34,419 nt of DNA, from the NCBI GenBank assembly GCA_034698045.1, contig JAQGAU010000211.1, positions 1 through 34,419 on the forward strand, written 5' to 3'. This DNA comes from Paramacrobiotus richtersi (taxonomy: Eukaryota > Tardigrada > Eutardigrada > Parachela > Macrobiotidae). The position numbers and the translations under genes were made by a program. The notes below the pieces were generated by a model. The model worked only from the letters and a program-made list of their open reading frames with translations, did no database searches and was not told where the DNA came from. Every line of letters starts with the position of its first letter. Position 1 is the first letter of the stretch. Of this stretch, positions 1 through 11,462 are shown in pieces.

Positions 1-204
1 GGACATGGTGATTCCTTCTGAACAGAGGCGTGTTCCGGTTTTTTCGAATTCAGCTGTACAGTACCGGGAAATATTCTCGATGGTCCACTCCAGCTGAAAT
101 CGCACGACTGGCTGTCCGTTGTCTAGGTCCTTCCAGTGGACAGTCGTTGAGTCATCATATTGTTTTGACGTGACAAAACGGCGAAATTTGGAGAATAGAC
201 CCAT
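1..204 (-). CDS. MATH-BTB-like gene A, exon 1 (5' part only)
   Basis: The 68 codons from the ATG at 202-204 to the window edge are open and match exon 1 of copies B and C. The start is MGLFSKFRRF, followed by a variable linker, then the MATH core RFQLEWTIENISRYC and the segment CSEGITMS. The start is chosen because B and C begin at the same aligned codon, after the same upstream sequence (AGATCTAAAGGCT). The rest of exon 1 and all of exon 2 should lie left of position 1. By family, the product should be a cytoplasmic or nuclear MATH-containing protein. No frameshift is visible in this part, but integrity of the whole gene cannot be judged. Confidence 0.75.
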   Translation of the reverse strand, partial: MGLFSKFRRFVTSKQYDDSTTVHWKDLDNGQPVVRFQLEWTIENISRYCTAEFEKTGTRLCSEGITMS

Positions 205-454
205 CGTCAGCCTTTAGATCTAGTTTGGAAAAGCATAGTTTAGAAGTACCAGGTTAATTCTAGTTAGACCATCTATTTATTTTTGATAAAACAGACCCAC
301 CAGAGCGCTTGATCGAACCTTTGTAGAAGAGAACAGTCAGCGGACTTGCGCCGTCAATCTGATCGTGTTCGGTACCAGGGATGATAATGCACGAAAAACA
401 GCCTGAAGAGTATTTTGCTCGTGTGGACTGAAGTCTGAACCACCTGCGAAATAT

Positions 455-635
455 GCTTGGATGGAGTTAGAATAAAGCCACTACTTTACCTTCTTGAGAT
501 GTGGCTGCATCGAATGATCATTTAGCGATGAATCAATAAAATACAGTGCGGACTGACGGCGGCAGAAACCATACAAGCGGGTCGCGAAAATCAATCGATA
601 ATCGACTGCGTGCGATTCGCTTCGAGTGACGACGG
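455..635 (-). promoter_or_regulatory. conserved upstream block of gene A
   Basis: This stretch carries the two boxes found upstream of every array copy: a GTTAGAATAAA box (plus-strand reading, about 465-475) and an ATCGATAATCGACTGCG element near 594-610 followed by a TTCGAGTGA motif. Their order and distance from the ATG are kept in all copies, so a promoter or 5'-end role is likely. No canonical TATA box or start site can be assigned. The rest of 205-1061 is spacer. Positions 820-930 match the 3' flank of gene D (8720-8830). Confidence 0.5.
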
Positions 636-1061
636 TAGCACTCGCGTACCTGAATTCGTTTGTACAGTTATGTTATTTATAATCCATGTAGTTTCCTAAT
701 AATACGGTCTACAGATATGTGAAAGAACAAAAGCATGCGTTTGCATACGGCTTTCACTTCCGGTAGTCCAGCGACAGCCTTGACTTTAGTTTGTTGCGCT
801 GTTGAATATGGAATAAAATACTGCGAGAGAAACACAACAGTCAAGTAACCCTTACATATCTGTATCATAATGCAGAATGAGCAGCAGTTTGAAAACAGAC
901 AAAATAGATCAGCTCCTATGCATGAAAGGTAAAGCACTGTACTGCTGGCATGTGCAGATTATATCCACTTATATATGAACATGCATATAACAAACAATAA
1001 TGTACGCATTGCCCGACGGCCCTTTTTGCAAGTTTAGACAGTTTTAGTACAACCAAATCAC

Positions 1062-1412
1062 CTAATCAAACAGTGCCACAAAAAGGAGTTCAGAGTTTGA
1101 GGGCGCGGTGGCTGCAACATACCCCTTTCCGACCGGATGCTGCTTAGACGGCAGCTTGGGTTGACTTGCAATTGTCTGTTTGCCGTAAGAATATAAATCC
1201 TCATGGTTTATGCCGAAGATTTGCTGTGTTTTGCTGATCGTATCGATCGTTTTGCTGTTTATTTTCACGTATCGATCACATTTGCGCAGAAAGGTAAGTG
1301 GCATCTCCACGTCCGTCATTCCGATCTTGGCCTTCGTGTTCTCCATGCTGTATTTTGTGAGAAAAAATGTACGTACAAAAACGTTTGCACATATGGACAT
1401 AATAATTGGCAA
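1062..1412 (-). pseudogene. orphan exon-2 remnant (BTB-like half and tail)
   Basis: The reading frame corresponds to the end of exon 2 of gene D. It has a DVEMPLTFLRKCD block (D has DMEILLTFLRNCD), then NHEDLYSYGKQTIAS, the tail motif KQHPVGKG and the same last residues ALFD. Everything upstream of it (end of MATH, CxxC motif) is missing, and the next exon upstream is the complete exon 2 of gene B, so it has no exon 1 of its own. Its 3' flank (820-1060) is also gene-D-like. It is a fragment left by a deletion or unequal exchange between units. It could only be expressed if spliced as an alternative last exon, for which I see no good acceptor. Confidence 0.7.
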
Positions 1413-1970
1413 TAAATACTGCTTAGTATTCTGTACAGCATGTACCCACTCGTGACGATGATAGCAGGGCCTAAATTGGTCTCAAAGGATAAGATCATAA
1501 GGTGAAGGGTAAAGGAAGAATTTCCGTTGTGTCCCCATGTGTAATGAATATGGGCTGGGCCAAACCCGCAATCGCCGATTGTAGTTTACAAAGAAAGTAT
1601 CCGGTAGATTAGCGAGTGCAGGATAAGTATTTCCGTTACTACATAATATGTACAGCGCACTGAGCGCAGTGACTCATTACTGTTTCTGAAGCTTGCGGCC
1701 TCGCATTCACTAGTGAACCCGTCGAAATCTGGGAACCTTTGTGCATTCACACATATGTTTTCCCAGAATCTTAGCGGAATTATTTTGATGGTTTCAATGG
1801 TGGCGGCATCATTAAACATTAAACACTGCATTAAGCATCGTGAGGGAAATATAGTACAGCAGTCGAGCAAACCATTACACCACATAATCAGCAGCAGTTC
1901 CACGTGACCAAAAACAAGGTACATATAGGGAGATGTTTTTGCTAGTTCCGCTACAGAATTACGAACCCAC
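1413..1970. other. duplicated 3' flank of B-type genes
   Basis: This gene-free spacer is homologous to 5330-5723 downstream of gene C. Shared tracts include CGTGACGATGAT, a TTTCCCAGAATC.T.GCGG run, GGCGGCAT.ATTAAACA and AGCAGTCGAG. Short ORFs here are not conserved in frame between the two copies, so I regard them as chance. The block marks the left end of the B/C duplication unit. Confidence 0.55.
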
Positions 1971-3712
1971 TCAAAGCATCAGCGCCAGAGCGAATACAGT
2001 GCTTAAGGAAAGTGCAGCGACTCGTGTACGAGCCGCAGTATTCCCCTGTCCAGCCGGATTATGCTTGCACTGCAAACTGGAGTGCAGTTTAGCAACTGCA
2101 CCTCTCACATACAAAAGATAGCCATCCTCGTGGTGCTGATTGATGATTTCCTGTATTTTGTTGGTGGTTTCCTTGTCCAGGTTTCTGATGCCACACTTGC
2201 AGAAGAAGTTGCTTAGGATTTCCACGTCTGTCATTTTGCCCGTGTCCATCGTGTTCAACACGCTGTTTCCTGAGAGCAAGACTGCAAGGACAAGAGAGTT
2301 GATCACTAGGTCGATGTCGCTGCAGGACGGACAGAAGATTGGTGATCGCTCTGTGATGCCCATTAGGTCCGGATCCTGGGCACGTTTTGCATTGAACGTC
2401 AGTGTGTGGATTTCGTTAATCATATTCATGACCACTTTCTGCCGATATAAAATAACCTCTGTAACGATCGTTATGGTATCATATTGTACAGGTCCCGGTA
2501 TTTTCCTTATATCAAGCATGATGTCGTGAGGACATAGGTGGACTCCATGAATACAGTCAGAAGCATCAAACTTCTTAACTCCCGACCACGTTTGAAACTT
2601 CACTATGAACGCTTTTCTCCATTTTCCGGTGCGTAGACTGTTAAGGAGAAAATAAAACATCCGTAATTTCAAGTGTACTACGAAGTACAGTGCTTGAGGA
2701 CTGGTACTAGTCTACTGCAAGATAACGATCACTGACGTGGCTGTTGTCGACTGGGGTTGACCTTTCGTGGTTAGAGCAGTCGCCAGTGTTTATTGTAAAC
2801 TTTTGTTCGCGGTCGTCTATCCAATCTATAGTAACTGCAGAAGCGTAAAACGCCGCAGAGTACATGCATGCATGACTGCTTCGCGTTTCTTCCAGTTTTT
2901 CGACCGAAACGAAGCGGAGGTCGTAACGAACAGATATTATTGACATTTCGTCTCAAAATCTCAGCTAGTCGTATTAAGTCTTGTCCAAAGTTACGGAAAA
3001 AAGGGACGTGCTGTACATACACAAGGTAATAAAGCGTCGTTTTGATCCAGCCGGCTTCAACAAGTTGTAACAGAAACCCAAAACAGGTTGTACAGTAACT
3101 TTTTGTTATGTAGGTATCTGTACTTCGAAGAGAAAACCATTTCTGTTACTTACACAAGAACCCATTTTGCCACTGAGGTTCTTATTCTTCCACTATTTCA
3201 ATCAAAAGTATTACCCTGGCCCTGGTTTACCGTTACGTTACTCTGTCGAAATAGAGCTTCCAGTGCCGTACGCTCGGTTGACTAAAGTCTAGGGGTCCTT
3301 TAGTCTGGGCCATTACTTACTGTATCTTGAACTCCGCGTCCCATTGATCGTCTCCAGTGAACTTGGGCGAGGTGCAGTCTTCATGATCCGTCAACTCAAG
3401 CCCAGCACCTGGACCGGTCATTGTTTTCACTCCGTTCTCTCCCGAAGGGGCCGTATGGCTGGGCCAGACCGTTAGTCGCCAACAGCCTTTGAAGTTCACC
3501 AGTCCCAAGCGCGACATGGGGACTCCTTCTGAACACAGACGTGCTCCGCTATTTTGGAATTCCGCTGTACAGTACCGGGAAATCCTTCTGATGGTCCACT
3601 CAAGCTGAAATCGTACTGCCGACTGTCCGTGCTCTAGTTTCGTCACATGGGCAGCATTACGGTTGGCATGTCTTGACGTGGTAAAACGGCGAAGTTTGGA
3701 GAATAGACCCAT
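1971..3712 (-). CDS. MATH-BTB-like protein, copy B
   Basis: Two exons: 3712-3321 and 2637-1971 (352 aa). The donor CA|GTAAGT (3320-3315) and acceptor ACAG|T (2639-2638) give a phase-2 junction within MATH. Exon 1 shows RFQLEWTIRRISRYC, a WRLTVWPSH strand and GLELTDHED. Exon 2 continues with RTGKWRKAFIVKFQTWSGV, LCPHDIMLD and DTITIVTEV, the last strands of a TRAF-like MATH fold. The BTB-like part has FCPSC, then DVEILSNFFCKCGIRNLDKE and HHEDGYLLY. The tail ends LALML. Full-length MATH-BTB proteins (SPOP, nematode BATH) bind substrates through MATH and cullin-3 through BTB. Here BTB is so divergent that cullin binding is uncertain. The closest relative is copy C. The frame is intact. Confidence 0.8.
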
Positions 3713-3969
3713 CGTGAGCCTTTAGATCTAATTCGGAAAAGTATGGTTTACAATGTATCAAGTAAATTCAAAGTGAGACCATCAGTTTAATTTTGGTGAT
3801 TAGACCTATCAGCAGAACATTTATTCGAACAAGGTTTAGCAGAGAACAACACAGCGGATTTGCTCCGCCAACCTGATCATGTTCAGTGACAAAGATGATG
3901 CTGCGCGCAAAAACAACCGGATGTGTACTTTTGCTCGTGTGGTATGTGTTCACAACCTGTGAAATATGC

Positions 3970-4130
3970 TTGGGTGAGGTTAGAATAAAGCCAATGCTTT
4001 AATCAGTTAGCGGTGAATCGATAAAATACAGTACTGGCCATGGCTGACGGTGGCAGAAACCATACAAGTCGGGTCGCGAAAACGAATCGATAATCGACTG
4101 CGTGCGTTTCGTTTCGAGTAACGACGGGAG
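3970..4130 (-). promoter_or_regulatory. conserved upstream block of gene B
   Basis: Contains the GGTTAGAATAAAG box (from about 3979) and the AATCGATAATCGACTGCG element with TTCGAGTAA (about 4084-4120). Spacing to the ATG matches the other copies. It is nearly identical to the C block, including the TCGCGAAAA stretch, as expected for the recent B/C duplication. Confidence 0.5.
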
Positions 4131-4734
4131 CACTCGCACTCCTGAATACGCTTGCACAGTTGTGTTATTAGACGATGATGTGCATCTATTTTCAAGGTTA
4201 AAGGCTATGTGAAAGAGGATTTCAATAACTTGTGTCTAATCTGGCAAGAATTGATCGTACACGCGGGTTATGCAAATGTCATGGTAATTATAAGAGTGCC
4301 CGCAGCCGATAATGTACTGGATTTACAGCCTGGCAGATGCGCGTCCGGTTCCGGCTATGTGTGCACCTTCTGACCAGTTTTTGCGTGTTTTCGAGCACGC
4401 CGTACACTGACTTAGCAATTTCTAAAAGCGATTCACTCTTGCCATTCTGCTCATAGCTTCCAGTGCGATCCTGGAATTCAGCATAAATTCATTTGTAAAA
4501 TCTGTGACCTTTATACATACGATTTTCATCTGTTATGGCGATCAATATAATATGCAGTTAACTTAAGATTTAGACTCTCGCGATTCTGTTAGCATCAGTT
4601 TCAAGTAACTGATGTTAAAACCATCACGAGAGAATAAATCTGTAAATCAGGTTGCAATTGCAAACCGTTCGATATCCGCTGTTCCTGTATATAACAAGAC
4701 AGCGTCGAAACTGACAGAAGTTGGGGATGGAAAT

Positions 4735-4790
4735 GCAGGGAAACCGAGCAAAACGGCCAGGTCCAAGGTCGCTTTCATTGGTTTCCCTGC
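4735..4790. repeat. short inverted repeat (hairpin)
   Basis: Two perfect 11-nt arms, GCAGGGAAACC (4735-4745) and GGTTTCCCTGC (4780-4790), are separated by 34 nt. It lies in the block 4250-5330 that occurs only in the B/C spacer. It could be part of a small non-autonomous element or chance. No direct repeats mark its ends. Confidence 0.4.
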
Positions 4791-4980
4791 TGCTGACTCC
4801 TGGCCTTGGCTTTCGCAGTACCATGGTAGGTTAGTGACAGCAGAGTTAGTATACTGTGATGGCAGTATGGTATGACAAAACAGTCTATTTTGTAGTAATA
4901 TTCGCGGTGAAATTTTTAAGGTTTTGGCGCGCCTGTTGTGTACTAATATAGCGTATTGCATTATCTCTCTATATTTGAAA

Positions 4981-5130
4981 CTAAAGTGTTTGCGCATCAG
5001 CAAACGGTGCTTTACTATTTCCAATGGCAACATAATCATCAAAATATGTAGAGCCTGCATCAATCCGCTTATGCGCGTAACGCCCGATTGTTGCTGGAAT
5101 AGCGGTGAAAAGTTTGAACACATTTCCGTC
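4981..5130 (-). other. coding-like orphan segment, unrecognised
   Basis: On the minus strand a 49-codon open stretch ends in TAG at 4983-4981. Its composition looks protein-like: aromatic and glycine-rich blocks FKLFTAIPATIGRYAHKR and STYFDDYVAIGN. It has no ATG of its own, and a possible splice acceptor (TTGAG) sits just upstream, so it would fit a terminal exon of a lost or transposed gene. I do not recognise the family. The larger block 4250-5330 around it has no counterpart in the other spacers. Other ORFs through it, on both strands, look like chance. Confidence 0.3.
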
Positions 5131-5194
5131 TCAAGTTATTTAAGTAGCATTTCAGCCAAGCTTCTTTAAACTTTCTTCATAAATGCATAGATAC

Positions 5195-5320
5195 GTGATG
5201 ATCGTTCTGTTCCACCCTGGGGCCTGAGGTATGTTGTGAAATTTTGAAATATTTCTGAGCTCCATTTAAAAATTTCAGAAACATGCTTTCGGACTAATGC
5301 TGTGCCAGAACGATCACCAT
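5195..5320. repeat. possible small foldback element
   Basis: GTGATGATCGTTCTG (5195-5209) faces CAGAACGATCACCAT (5306-5320), an imperfect inverted pair with 11 consecutive complementary bases and about 96 nt between them. The interior is AT-rich and contains AAATTTC-type palindromes. The size suits a miniature inverted-repeat element, but I see no clear target-site duplication. Confidence 0.3.
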
Positions 5321-5723
5321 ATAATAACACGTGACGATGATTGCAAAGCCTAAGTTGTCCTTAATGAATAAGGTGAACGGTAAAGGGAGAATTTCCGTTA
5401 TGTTCCCGTTTTCCCAGAATCCTTGCGGTATATTTATGGTGGTTTCACGGGGGCGGCATTATTAAACACTGAACACTGCATTAAGTATTGCGGGGGAAAT
5501 ACAGCAGTCGAGTAAACCAATACAGTATTATAAAATTAGCAGCACTTCTACGTGACTATAAAATTTACGTATCCTAAAGTGAGATCGCAATCATCATCTC
5601 CGGTAAAAGTACATGTATGAATTCATAAAAAATATTTATATGTAAAGAAAATGGGAGATGTTTTGCCAGTCCTTAATCTCGAATCCACTCAAAGCAGCAG
5701 GGGCGCTAAAGCGAATACAGTGC

Positions 5724-7803
5724 TTAAGCAAGGTACGACGACGCGCGAACGAGCCGCAACATTCCCTGTCCGGCCGGATAATGCGTGGAGTGCAGTTTAA
5801 AAACTGCACCTCTTTCACAGAGAGGATATCCATCCTCGTGGTGTCGACTGATGATTTCCTGTATGGCGTTGGTGGTTTCCTTGTCCAGGTGTTCGATGTC
5901 ACACTTGCGTAAAAAGTCGCTGAGGATTTCCACGTCGGTCATATCGCCTGTGTTCATCGTGTTCAGCACGCGGTTTCCTGAGAGCACCACTGCAAGAACA
6001 AGAGAGAGGATCACGCTGTCGATGTCACTGTCGTCGTCTCTGCAGGACGAACAGAAGATGGCTGATGGATCTGGGATGGCCAAAAGATCCGAATTCTGGG
6101 CACGTTGTGCATTGGACGTCAGTGTGTGGATTTCGTTAATGATATTCACCACTTTCTGCCGATATAACACAATCTCTGCAACGATCGTTATGGTATCATC
6201 GTGCAACGGTCCTGTGCTGTTGCGTGTACCCAGCAGGACGTCGTGAGGACAAAGTCGGTCGACTCCATGAATGCTGTCAGCAGCAGCGAACTTGGTAACT
6301 CCCGACCAAGTTTGAAATTTCACGATGAACTTTTTTCTCCACTTTCCGGTGCGTAGACTATTAACGAGAAAAATACCGCAAAAGAAAACATCAGTAACTT
6401 CAAGCGTACTAGGATAGCGAACTAGCATGAAAAATTATTATTAAAAACTGTTTTCAAAATCTCGATTAATCCTATTACTAATTAAAAATTGTGTAGAGTA
6501 AATTCATATTAATATAGAATATAGAGTAAACAATGCAGTTGTTCTCTTAATAGCTAGCGAGCGGCTTCGGCTAGAGTTCCAATACGCGCCATTGCAGTTC
6601 AGCTGTTGATTCCCTTACAAGTCTTTACCATTGCTAAAAGAAGTGCGACTGCGTCGCACAATGACATTTACTGTATATCAAGTTACAGGCTTAATTCGTT
6701 GCTCGCGATCGATGATTACAGTACAGTATAATAATTTCTTGATTTTTTTGTGCTATTTGTTCAGCTCTTTCGGCGCGTAATTTGGATTTAATAACGCCTT
6801 GACCTTTCGGTTATAATTGTATTGTTCGTTGTAAAAAGGAGCATTGGAAAGATGGAGTTGCATAGTACTGCGTACCTTGTATGCGATACATACAAGAACT
6901 AGTCTGCTTCGCTGTTTTAGTTATTATTAACAAAACAACCCGGAGTCCATATTAAAATGGCCGACCTATCTATCTATCACCTATGTGCTACATTATCAGA
7001 AAAGCACCCTTTACTTTCCACAACTACTCAACTGTGCGCACCTAATGTGTACAAGCCAGATGTTACCTACACAAATCGATTCCGTAGCCCATACGAATAT
7101 CGATCGTTTACGAATCAATCAACATGTACCGGAAACAATACCAATTAGGTAGCCAACAATTTGGCTACCTTCAGAACTCGCATGTACAGATACAAGCACA
7201 TAATTAGGGAAAACCGCGCTCTTTTCGTTGCCTAAGTGTTCAACAACTGTTAGAAGAGCTGAATTACAAAAGGAGGATCATTCACGTGATCCACAGGTGT
7301 TGTGCGAAGGTTTAAAGATAATATGTTTTACCTTTGTCGAAATACAGCTGACAGTGCCGAACGCTTAGTTGATTAAGGTCAATGGGTCGTTTACTTTAGG
7401 CCTTTACTTACTGTATCTTGAAATCCGCGTCCCATTGATCGTCTCCCGTGAACTTGGGCGAGGTGCAGTCTTCATGATCCGTCAGCTCAAGCGCAGCACC
7501 TAGCCAAGATATTGTTTCCATTTCGTCCTCCATCGAAGGAGCCGGATGGCTGGGCCAGACCGTTAGTCGCCAATAACCTTTGAAGTTCTCCAGTCCCAAG
7601 CGCGACATGGGGACTCCTTCTGAACAGGGACGTGTTCTGCTAGCTTCGAATTCCGCTGTACAGTACCGGGAAATCTTCTTAACGGTCCATTCCAGCTGAA
7701 ATCGTACTGCCGACTCTCCGTGCTCTAGTTTCGTCACATGGGCAGCATTACGGTTGGCATGTTTTGACGTGGTAAAACAGCGATGTTTGGAGAATAGACC
7801 CAT
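5724..7803 (-). CDS. MATH-BTB-like protein, copy C
   Basis: Exons 7803-7412 and 6357-5724 encode 341 aa. The donor CA|GTAAGT (7411-7406) and acceptor TAATAG|T (6359-6358) preserve the family phase-2 junction. Exon 1 starts MGLFSKHRCFTTS and carries RFQLEWTVKKISRYC, WRLTVWPSH and the strand LGAALELTDHED. Exon 2 carries RTGKWRKKFIVKFQTWSGV, LCPHDVLLG, DDTITIVAEI, the CxxC motif FCSSC, DVEILSDFLRKCDIEHLDKE and HHEDGYPL. It is clearly the sister of copy B. Its C-terminal tail is shorter (ends RASSYLA) because the frames of the two copies diverge after PAGQG. The 1,054-nt intron has no conserved ORF. Role is inferred from domains: substrate-binding MATH plus a degenerate BTB. Confidence 0.8.
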
Positions 7804-8020
7804 CCTGAGCCTTTAGTTCTGATTCGGAAAAATATGATTTACGTGTATTAGCTTCAAGTTAGACCAGTTGTTTATTTCTGCTAAACCAGATCTACCAGAT
7901 CCTTTTGTACAAGAGGGGCTTGCAGCGTCAACCTGATCGTGTTCAGTGACAAGCATGATGCTGCGCGCAAAAACAACCGGATGTGTATTTTGCTCGTGTG
8001 GTACGTGTTATTAACTACCT

Positions 8021-8195
8021 GTGAAATATGCTTGGGTGAGGTTAGAATAAAGCCAGTGCTTTAAAATCTTGAGATGTGGCCATATCGAGTGATTATTTAG
8101 CAATAAATCGATAAAATACAGTACTGACTGACGGTGGCAGACACCATATAAATCGGGTCGCGAAAACTAATCGATAATGATTCGTTCGAGGGATG
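8021..8195 (-). promoter_or_regulatory. conserved upstream block of gene C
   Basis: GTTAGAATAAAG (8041-8052) and AATCGATAATGATTCG (about 8168-8183) are the C versions of the two array-wide boxes. The second box has lost the CGACTGCG part and is the most degraded of all copies. The rest of 7804-8984 is spacer. From 8720 on it matches the 3' flank of the orphan remnant near 820-1060. Confidence 0.45.
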
Positions 8196-8984
8196 GCGAT
8201 AGCACACGATTCCTGGATTTCTTTGCACAGTTATGTTATGACGTAAACAAACTGTTTTTCAAGTCTCCGTTAAAGAACAGCGAAGAACTGGAGTTATAAC
8301 TTTCTTAGTTCTTAAAACCGACCGTATTAAAATGAGCGACGTATTTTCTTAAAAGAAAGGTACCTTTTCTTGCTTCCTAACGGGAACTTGGTGACAGAGG
8401 GCACATTGATTTATTTCGATGTTGTGGGAGCGAACAACCAGCATGCGCCGCTTAGCGAATGCCGTCACAAGTCCGGTGGCCATTAAGGGGACAAAGCTTA
8501 CCCTTTTAGCACCTGTCAACTGCCGGTGTGAGTCAGGCAATGACAAATGCCATTTCTGAATTGTGGATTCATTTTTCAATAATTTTGGCTGGAACTCGCC
8601 AGTACACGCTGACGGTAATAGTAAAACTAATAAACAAGTATATCTTCAAAATCAACTGTGGAAGCGGCTTCTGTTCACGGCGATTTCATACAAGTTGGAA
8701 CAGAATATTGAATTAAACATTGCGCGAGAAATACTGCAGTTACGAAGTAAGTAAAGCGTACACAGCGATAATGCAAAATGAGCAGCAGTTTGAAAACAGA
8801 CAAAACAGATCGCGTTCTAAGCAAATGAAAAAGATCGGTTTCAAAGCATCAGAACTAGAGTACTGCATTGCTAACATGCGAATATTACACACACACACAA
8901 ATAGTTAAACATGCATATGAAGATAAATGTAATACCCCCAGGACTTTTTCGCAAGTTCAGACTGTTCTAGTACAACCACCTCAC

Positions 8985-11256
8985 TTAATCAAACAGCGCC
9001 ATAAAAAGGACTTCAGAGATCAACGAAGCGATGGGCGCACTGGCCCTACCATTCCCCTTTCCGACCGGATGCTGCTTAGCCGGCAGCTGTGGTTGACTTG
9101 TAATTGTCTGTTTGCCGTAGAAAGAATTCAGGTCCTCATGATGCCTGCTGACGATTCCATGTGTTTTGCCGGTCGTTGTCATGTCATGTTGTCCATTGTC
9201 ACAGTTGCGCAAAAAGGTCAGTAGGATTTCCATGTCCGTCGTTTCGTCGTTGCCTTTCGGGATCTCTATGCTGGTTTTTGAGAGCAACAGTGCAAGAACC
9301 AGAGAAGCAGCCACTCGGTCGACGTCAAAGTCTTTGTCATTGGTGGAAGACGAGACGGTGGCTGGTTGCTCTACGCCGATGCGGAGGAAGTCCGGACCTT
9401 GCGGACATTCGACGTCTGCGTCGATCACTAGCCTCGGGGCAACTGGGCCGGTATTCACCATGCGAGCACTTTGCGGATATACCACAACTTTCATAATGAT
9501 CGTTATTGCATCATCTTTCAGAACTCCTGCCTTTTTAGGCGTGCCAAACAGCTGGTCATGGGGGCAGAGTGCGCGGAATCCACGCGTACATTGAGCGCCG
9601 CCGAACGGCACGACTTCACCCCATGTTAACATTTCCGAGATGATTCGTTTCCTCCATTTCCCAGTGCACAGGCTGTAACCGGGAAAAGAACAGCAAAAAA
9701 GAAAAGTTAGTAAGTTCGGCCATGCGAGTTGTTTGTAAGGCTCTTCACCGCACTGGGTGTTATTATTGATTGATAGTGCAACTGTGTTTGCTGCGCTTTC
9801 CCGTTTTTTCTGTTCAGTAACTGTGTCTTGCGCTTCAATGAACGTAAAAATGTGATGGTTTGTAGCCTATTATAGGTATCTGGTTGCTCAGTTTACTGTG
9901 CTGATTTCTTGTGTGTGACTTCTAAAAAAAGTCACAGTGCTAAAAATACTTCACACGCGAACGCAAACTACCTTTTATACGCAAACCGATCGCTTAACGT
10001 CAGCTAAGAAAAACTGGAAGCCTAAGACTATATTCCCATCTACATGGTTCCCGATTACAGCATCGATCTGAGTTCGGGACCAGGCGACGGTGCGCCACGG
10101 CATAGCCCGATAAAAATTCTAATTTTTTCTCAACTGTTAAGTCTCCGACAGAACCGGCCGACAGAACAACCGACGGAACCGCTCAATTTCTCAAAGCATC
10201 CCACACAGAAATTCCCACTGCTTTTATGTATAGAGCACTTCTGTTGATGACACATTTCTCAGCAAATCTGAGACCTGGTGAATCACGTCATTAATTGTCT
10301 TTGACTGTTAAGGAACAAAAACCGACACTGTATGCCGGAGAAAAAGGCCTGTGAAAATCAGGTTATCGATCACAGTGTTGACTCTTATGCAGGTGCACGA
10401 CCGGTTATCTTATATGAAACTTTGCATCGTCGCTCACATCTAATAGTCTGATGATTCATATACCTGCGCGGGTTATCTAACTAGCTATCTGACCTTGTGA
10501 TGTTCCCTGCGCTGTTTACGGGATCGATGTGATTACTCATCAAAGCACGTCACATTGAAGGGCTAGCTGAGCAGTTCCCAGGGTTCTCGCTTCTGGGACT
10601 TTTTGACCTATGTAAACAGCCGTTTCCCTTATGGGGTAACTGTATTCAGCTCCCATTTGGAGTACTCCCAGAGGAACGTGTTCAAAAAGTAAAGACCCAA
10701 ACGGGACTGTTGGCGTATGAAAAACAAACATACTGTACGAGTGTGCCAAAGGCACTTCTTGTTGGTCAGTTTGGTTTGCAAAACTTTCACGTGTTCTTCT
10801 GCGAAATTCTCAAAGTCAGCGTTATGGTTTGGTTAGCGCCTTAGCGGATATACAAGATCTGCCATTGGAACACTCGGCTCCTGAGACGCAATATCTGTAA
10901 AGCTTTACTAGCACTTACTCTATCTTGTACTTGGCGTCCCATTGTTCGCTTCCCGTGAATGTGACGGAATCTTCGTCGATCAGCTGAAGAGCAGCTCCCA
11001 AGTACGTGCTCTTGATTTGGTTGTCCTTGGTAGGAATCTTGTGGGTTGGCCAGATAACTAGTCGCCAGCGACCTTTAAACTGGGAGAGCCCCAAACCAGC
11101 CATGGTGACCCCGGGAGAATGCAGCTCTGTGGCATCCTCTGCTCTGCAGTATCGTGACAGGTTCTTGATCGTGCATTTCAGACTAAACTGCACTCCTGGT
11201 TGTCCACTTTCTCGCTTTTTCACGCGGATAACTTCGGAGTGAGTAAGGGTTTCCAT
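8985..11256 (-). CDS. MATH-BTB-like protein, copy D
   Basis: Exons 11256-10919 and 9672-8985 encode 341 aa. The donor is GA|GTAAGT (10918-10913) and the acceptor is TTACAG|C (9674-9673). The start METLTHSEVIRVKKR lacks about 11 residues that other D-I copies have before it (MDLFLKLRHLGA in copy I), so a small deletion moved or recreated the ATG. MATH features are FSLKCTIKNLSRYC, GRWRLVIWP, YLGAALQLIDED, then CTGKWRKRI, TRGFRALCPHDQLFG and KDDAITII. The BTB-like part is unusual: the CxxC is lost (serines and threonines stand there), but DMEILLTFLRNCD and HHEDLNSFYGKQ are kept. The tail is KQHPVGKG...ALFD. The 1,246-nt intron shares CACGTCATTAATT with the I intron. Confidence 0.8.
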
Positions 11257-11271
11257 CCTGCTTCTGCAGAT

Positions 11272-11336
11272 CTACTACAAAACAGCATTATTAAATTACC
11301 TGAAGAAATGTCCAGTCATTTACTAATCAAGCTTAC
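11272..11336 (-). other. predicted 5'-UTR intron of gene D
   Basis: A donor GTAAGC (11336-11331) and an acceptor ending TAG (11274-11272) bracket 65 nt just upstream of the ATG. The same pair sits at the same distance in F (17947-17873, 75 nt) and I (28624-28556, 69 nt). It is also recognisable in E and G, while H has a damaged donor. Conservation of both ends across copies supports a short 5'-UTR intron in the D-I subfamily. No transcript evidence is available here. Confidence 0.45.
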
Positions 11337-11462
11337 CAGAATATCCGACCAAAGTAACACTCGAAGAAATACTCCGGGGACATGCGCCGTCGATGTGGTC
11401 CTAAGCAATGACAACACCTTGATCATCTGCTGAGAAGTAAGAGTGTAAAATGTTACACATCA

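Noticed and set aside
4612-4875. Plus-strand ORF of 87 codons and overlapping minus ORF of 158 codons
   Set aside because: No conserved partner, no upstream signals, and they overlap each other and a hairpin. Only the short segment 4981-5130 looked coding-like.
9166-9594. Long plus-strand ORFs antisense to exon 2 (also at 2140-2529 and 5785-6246)
   Set aside because: They are reverse-frame shadows of MATH-BTB exon 2. They appear in several copies only because the coding strand is conserved, and their own start and stop positions shift.
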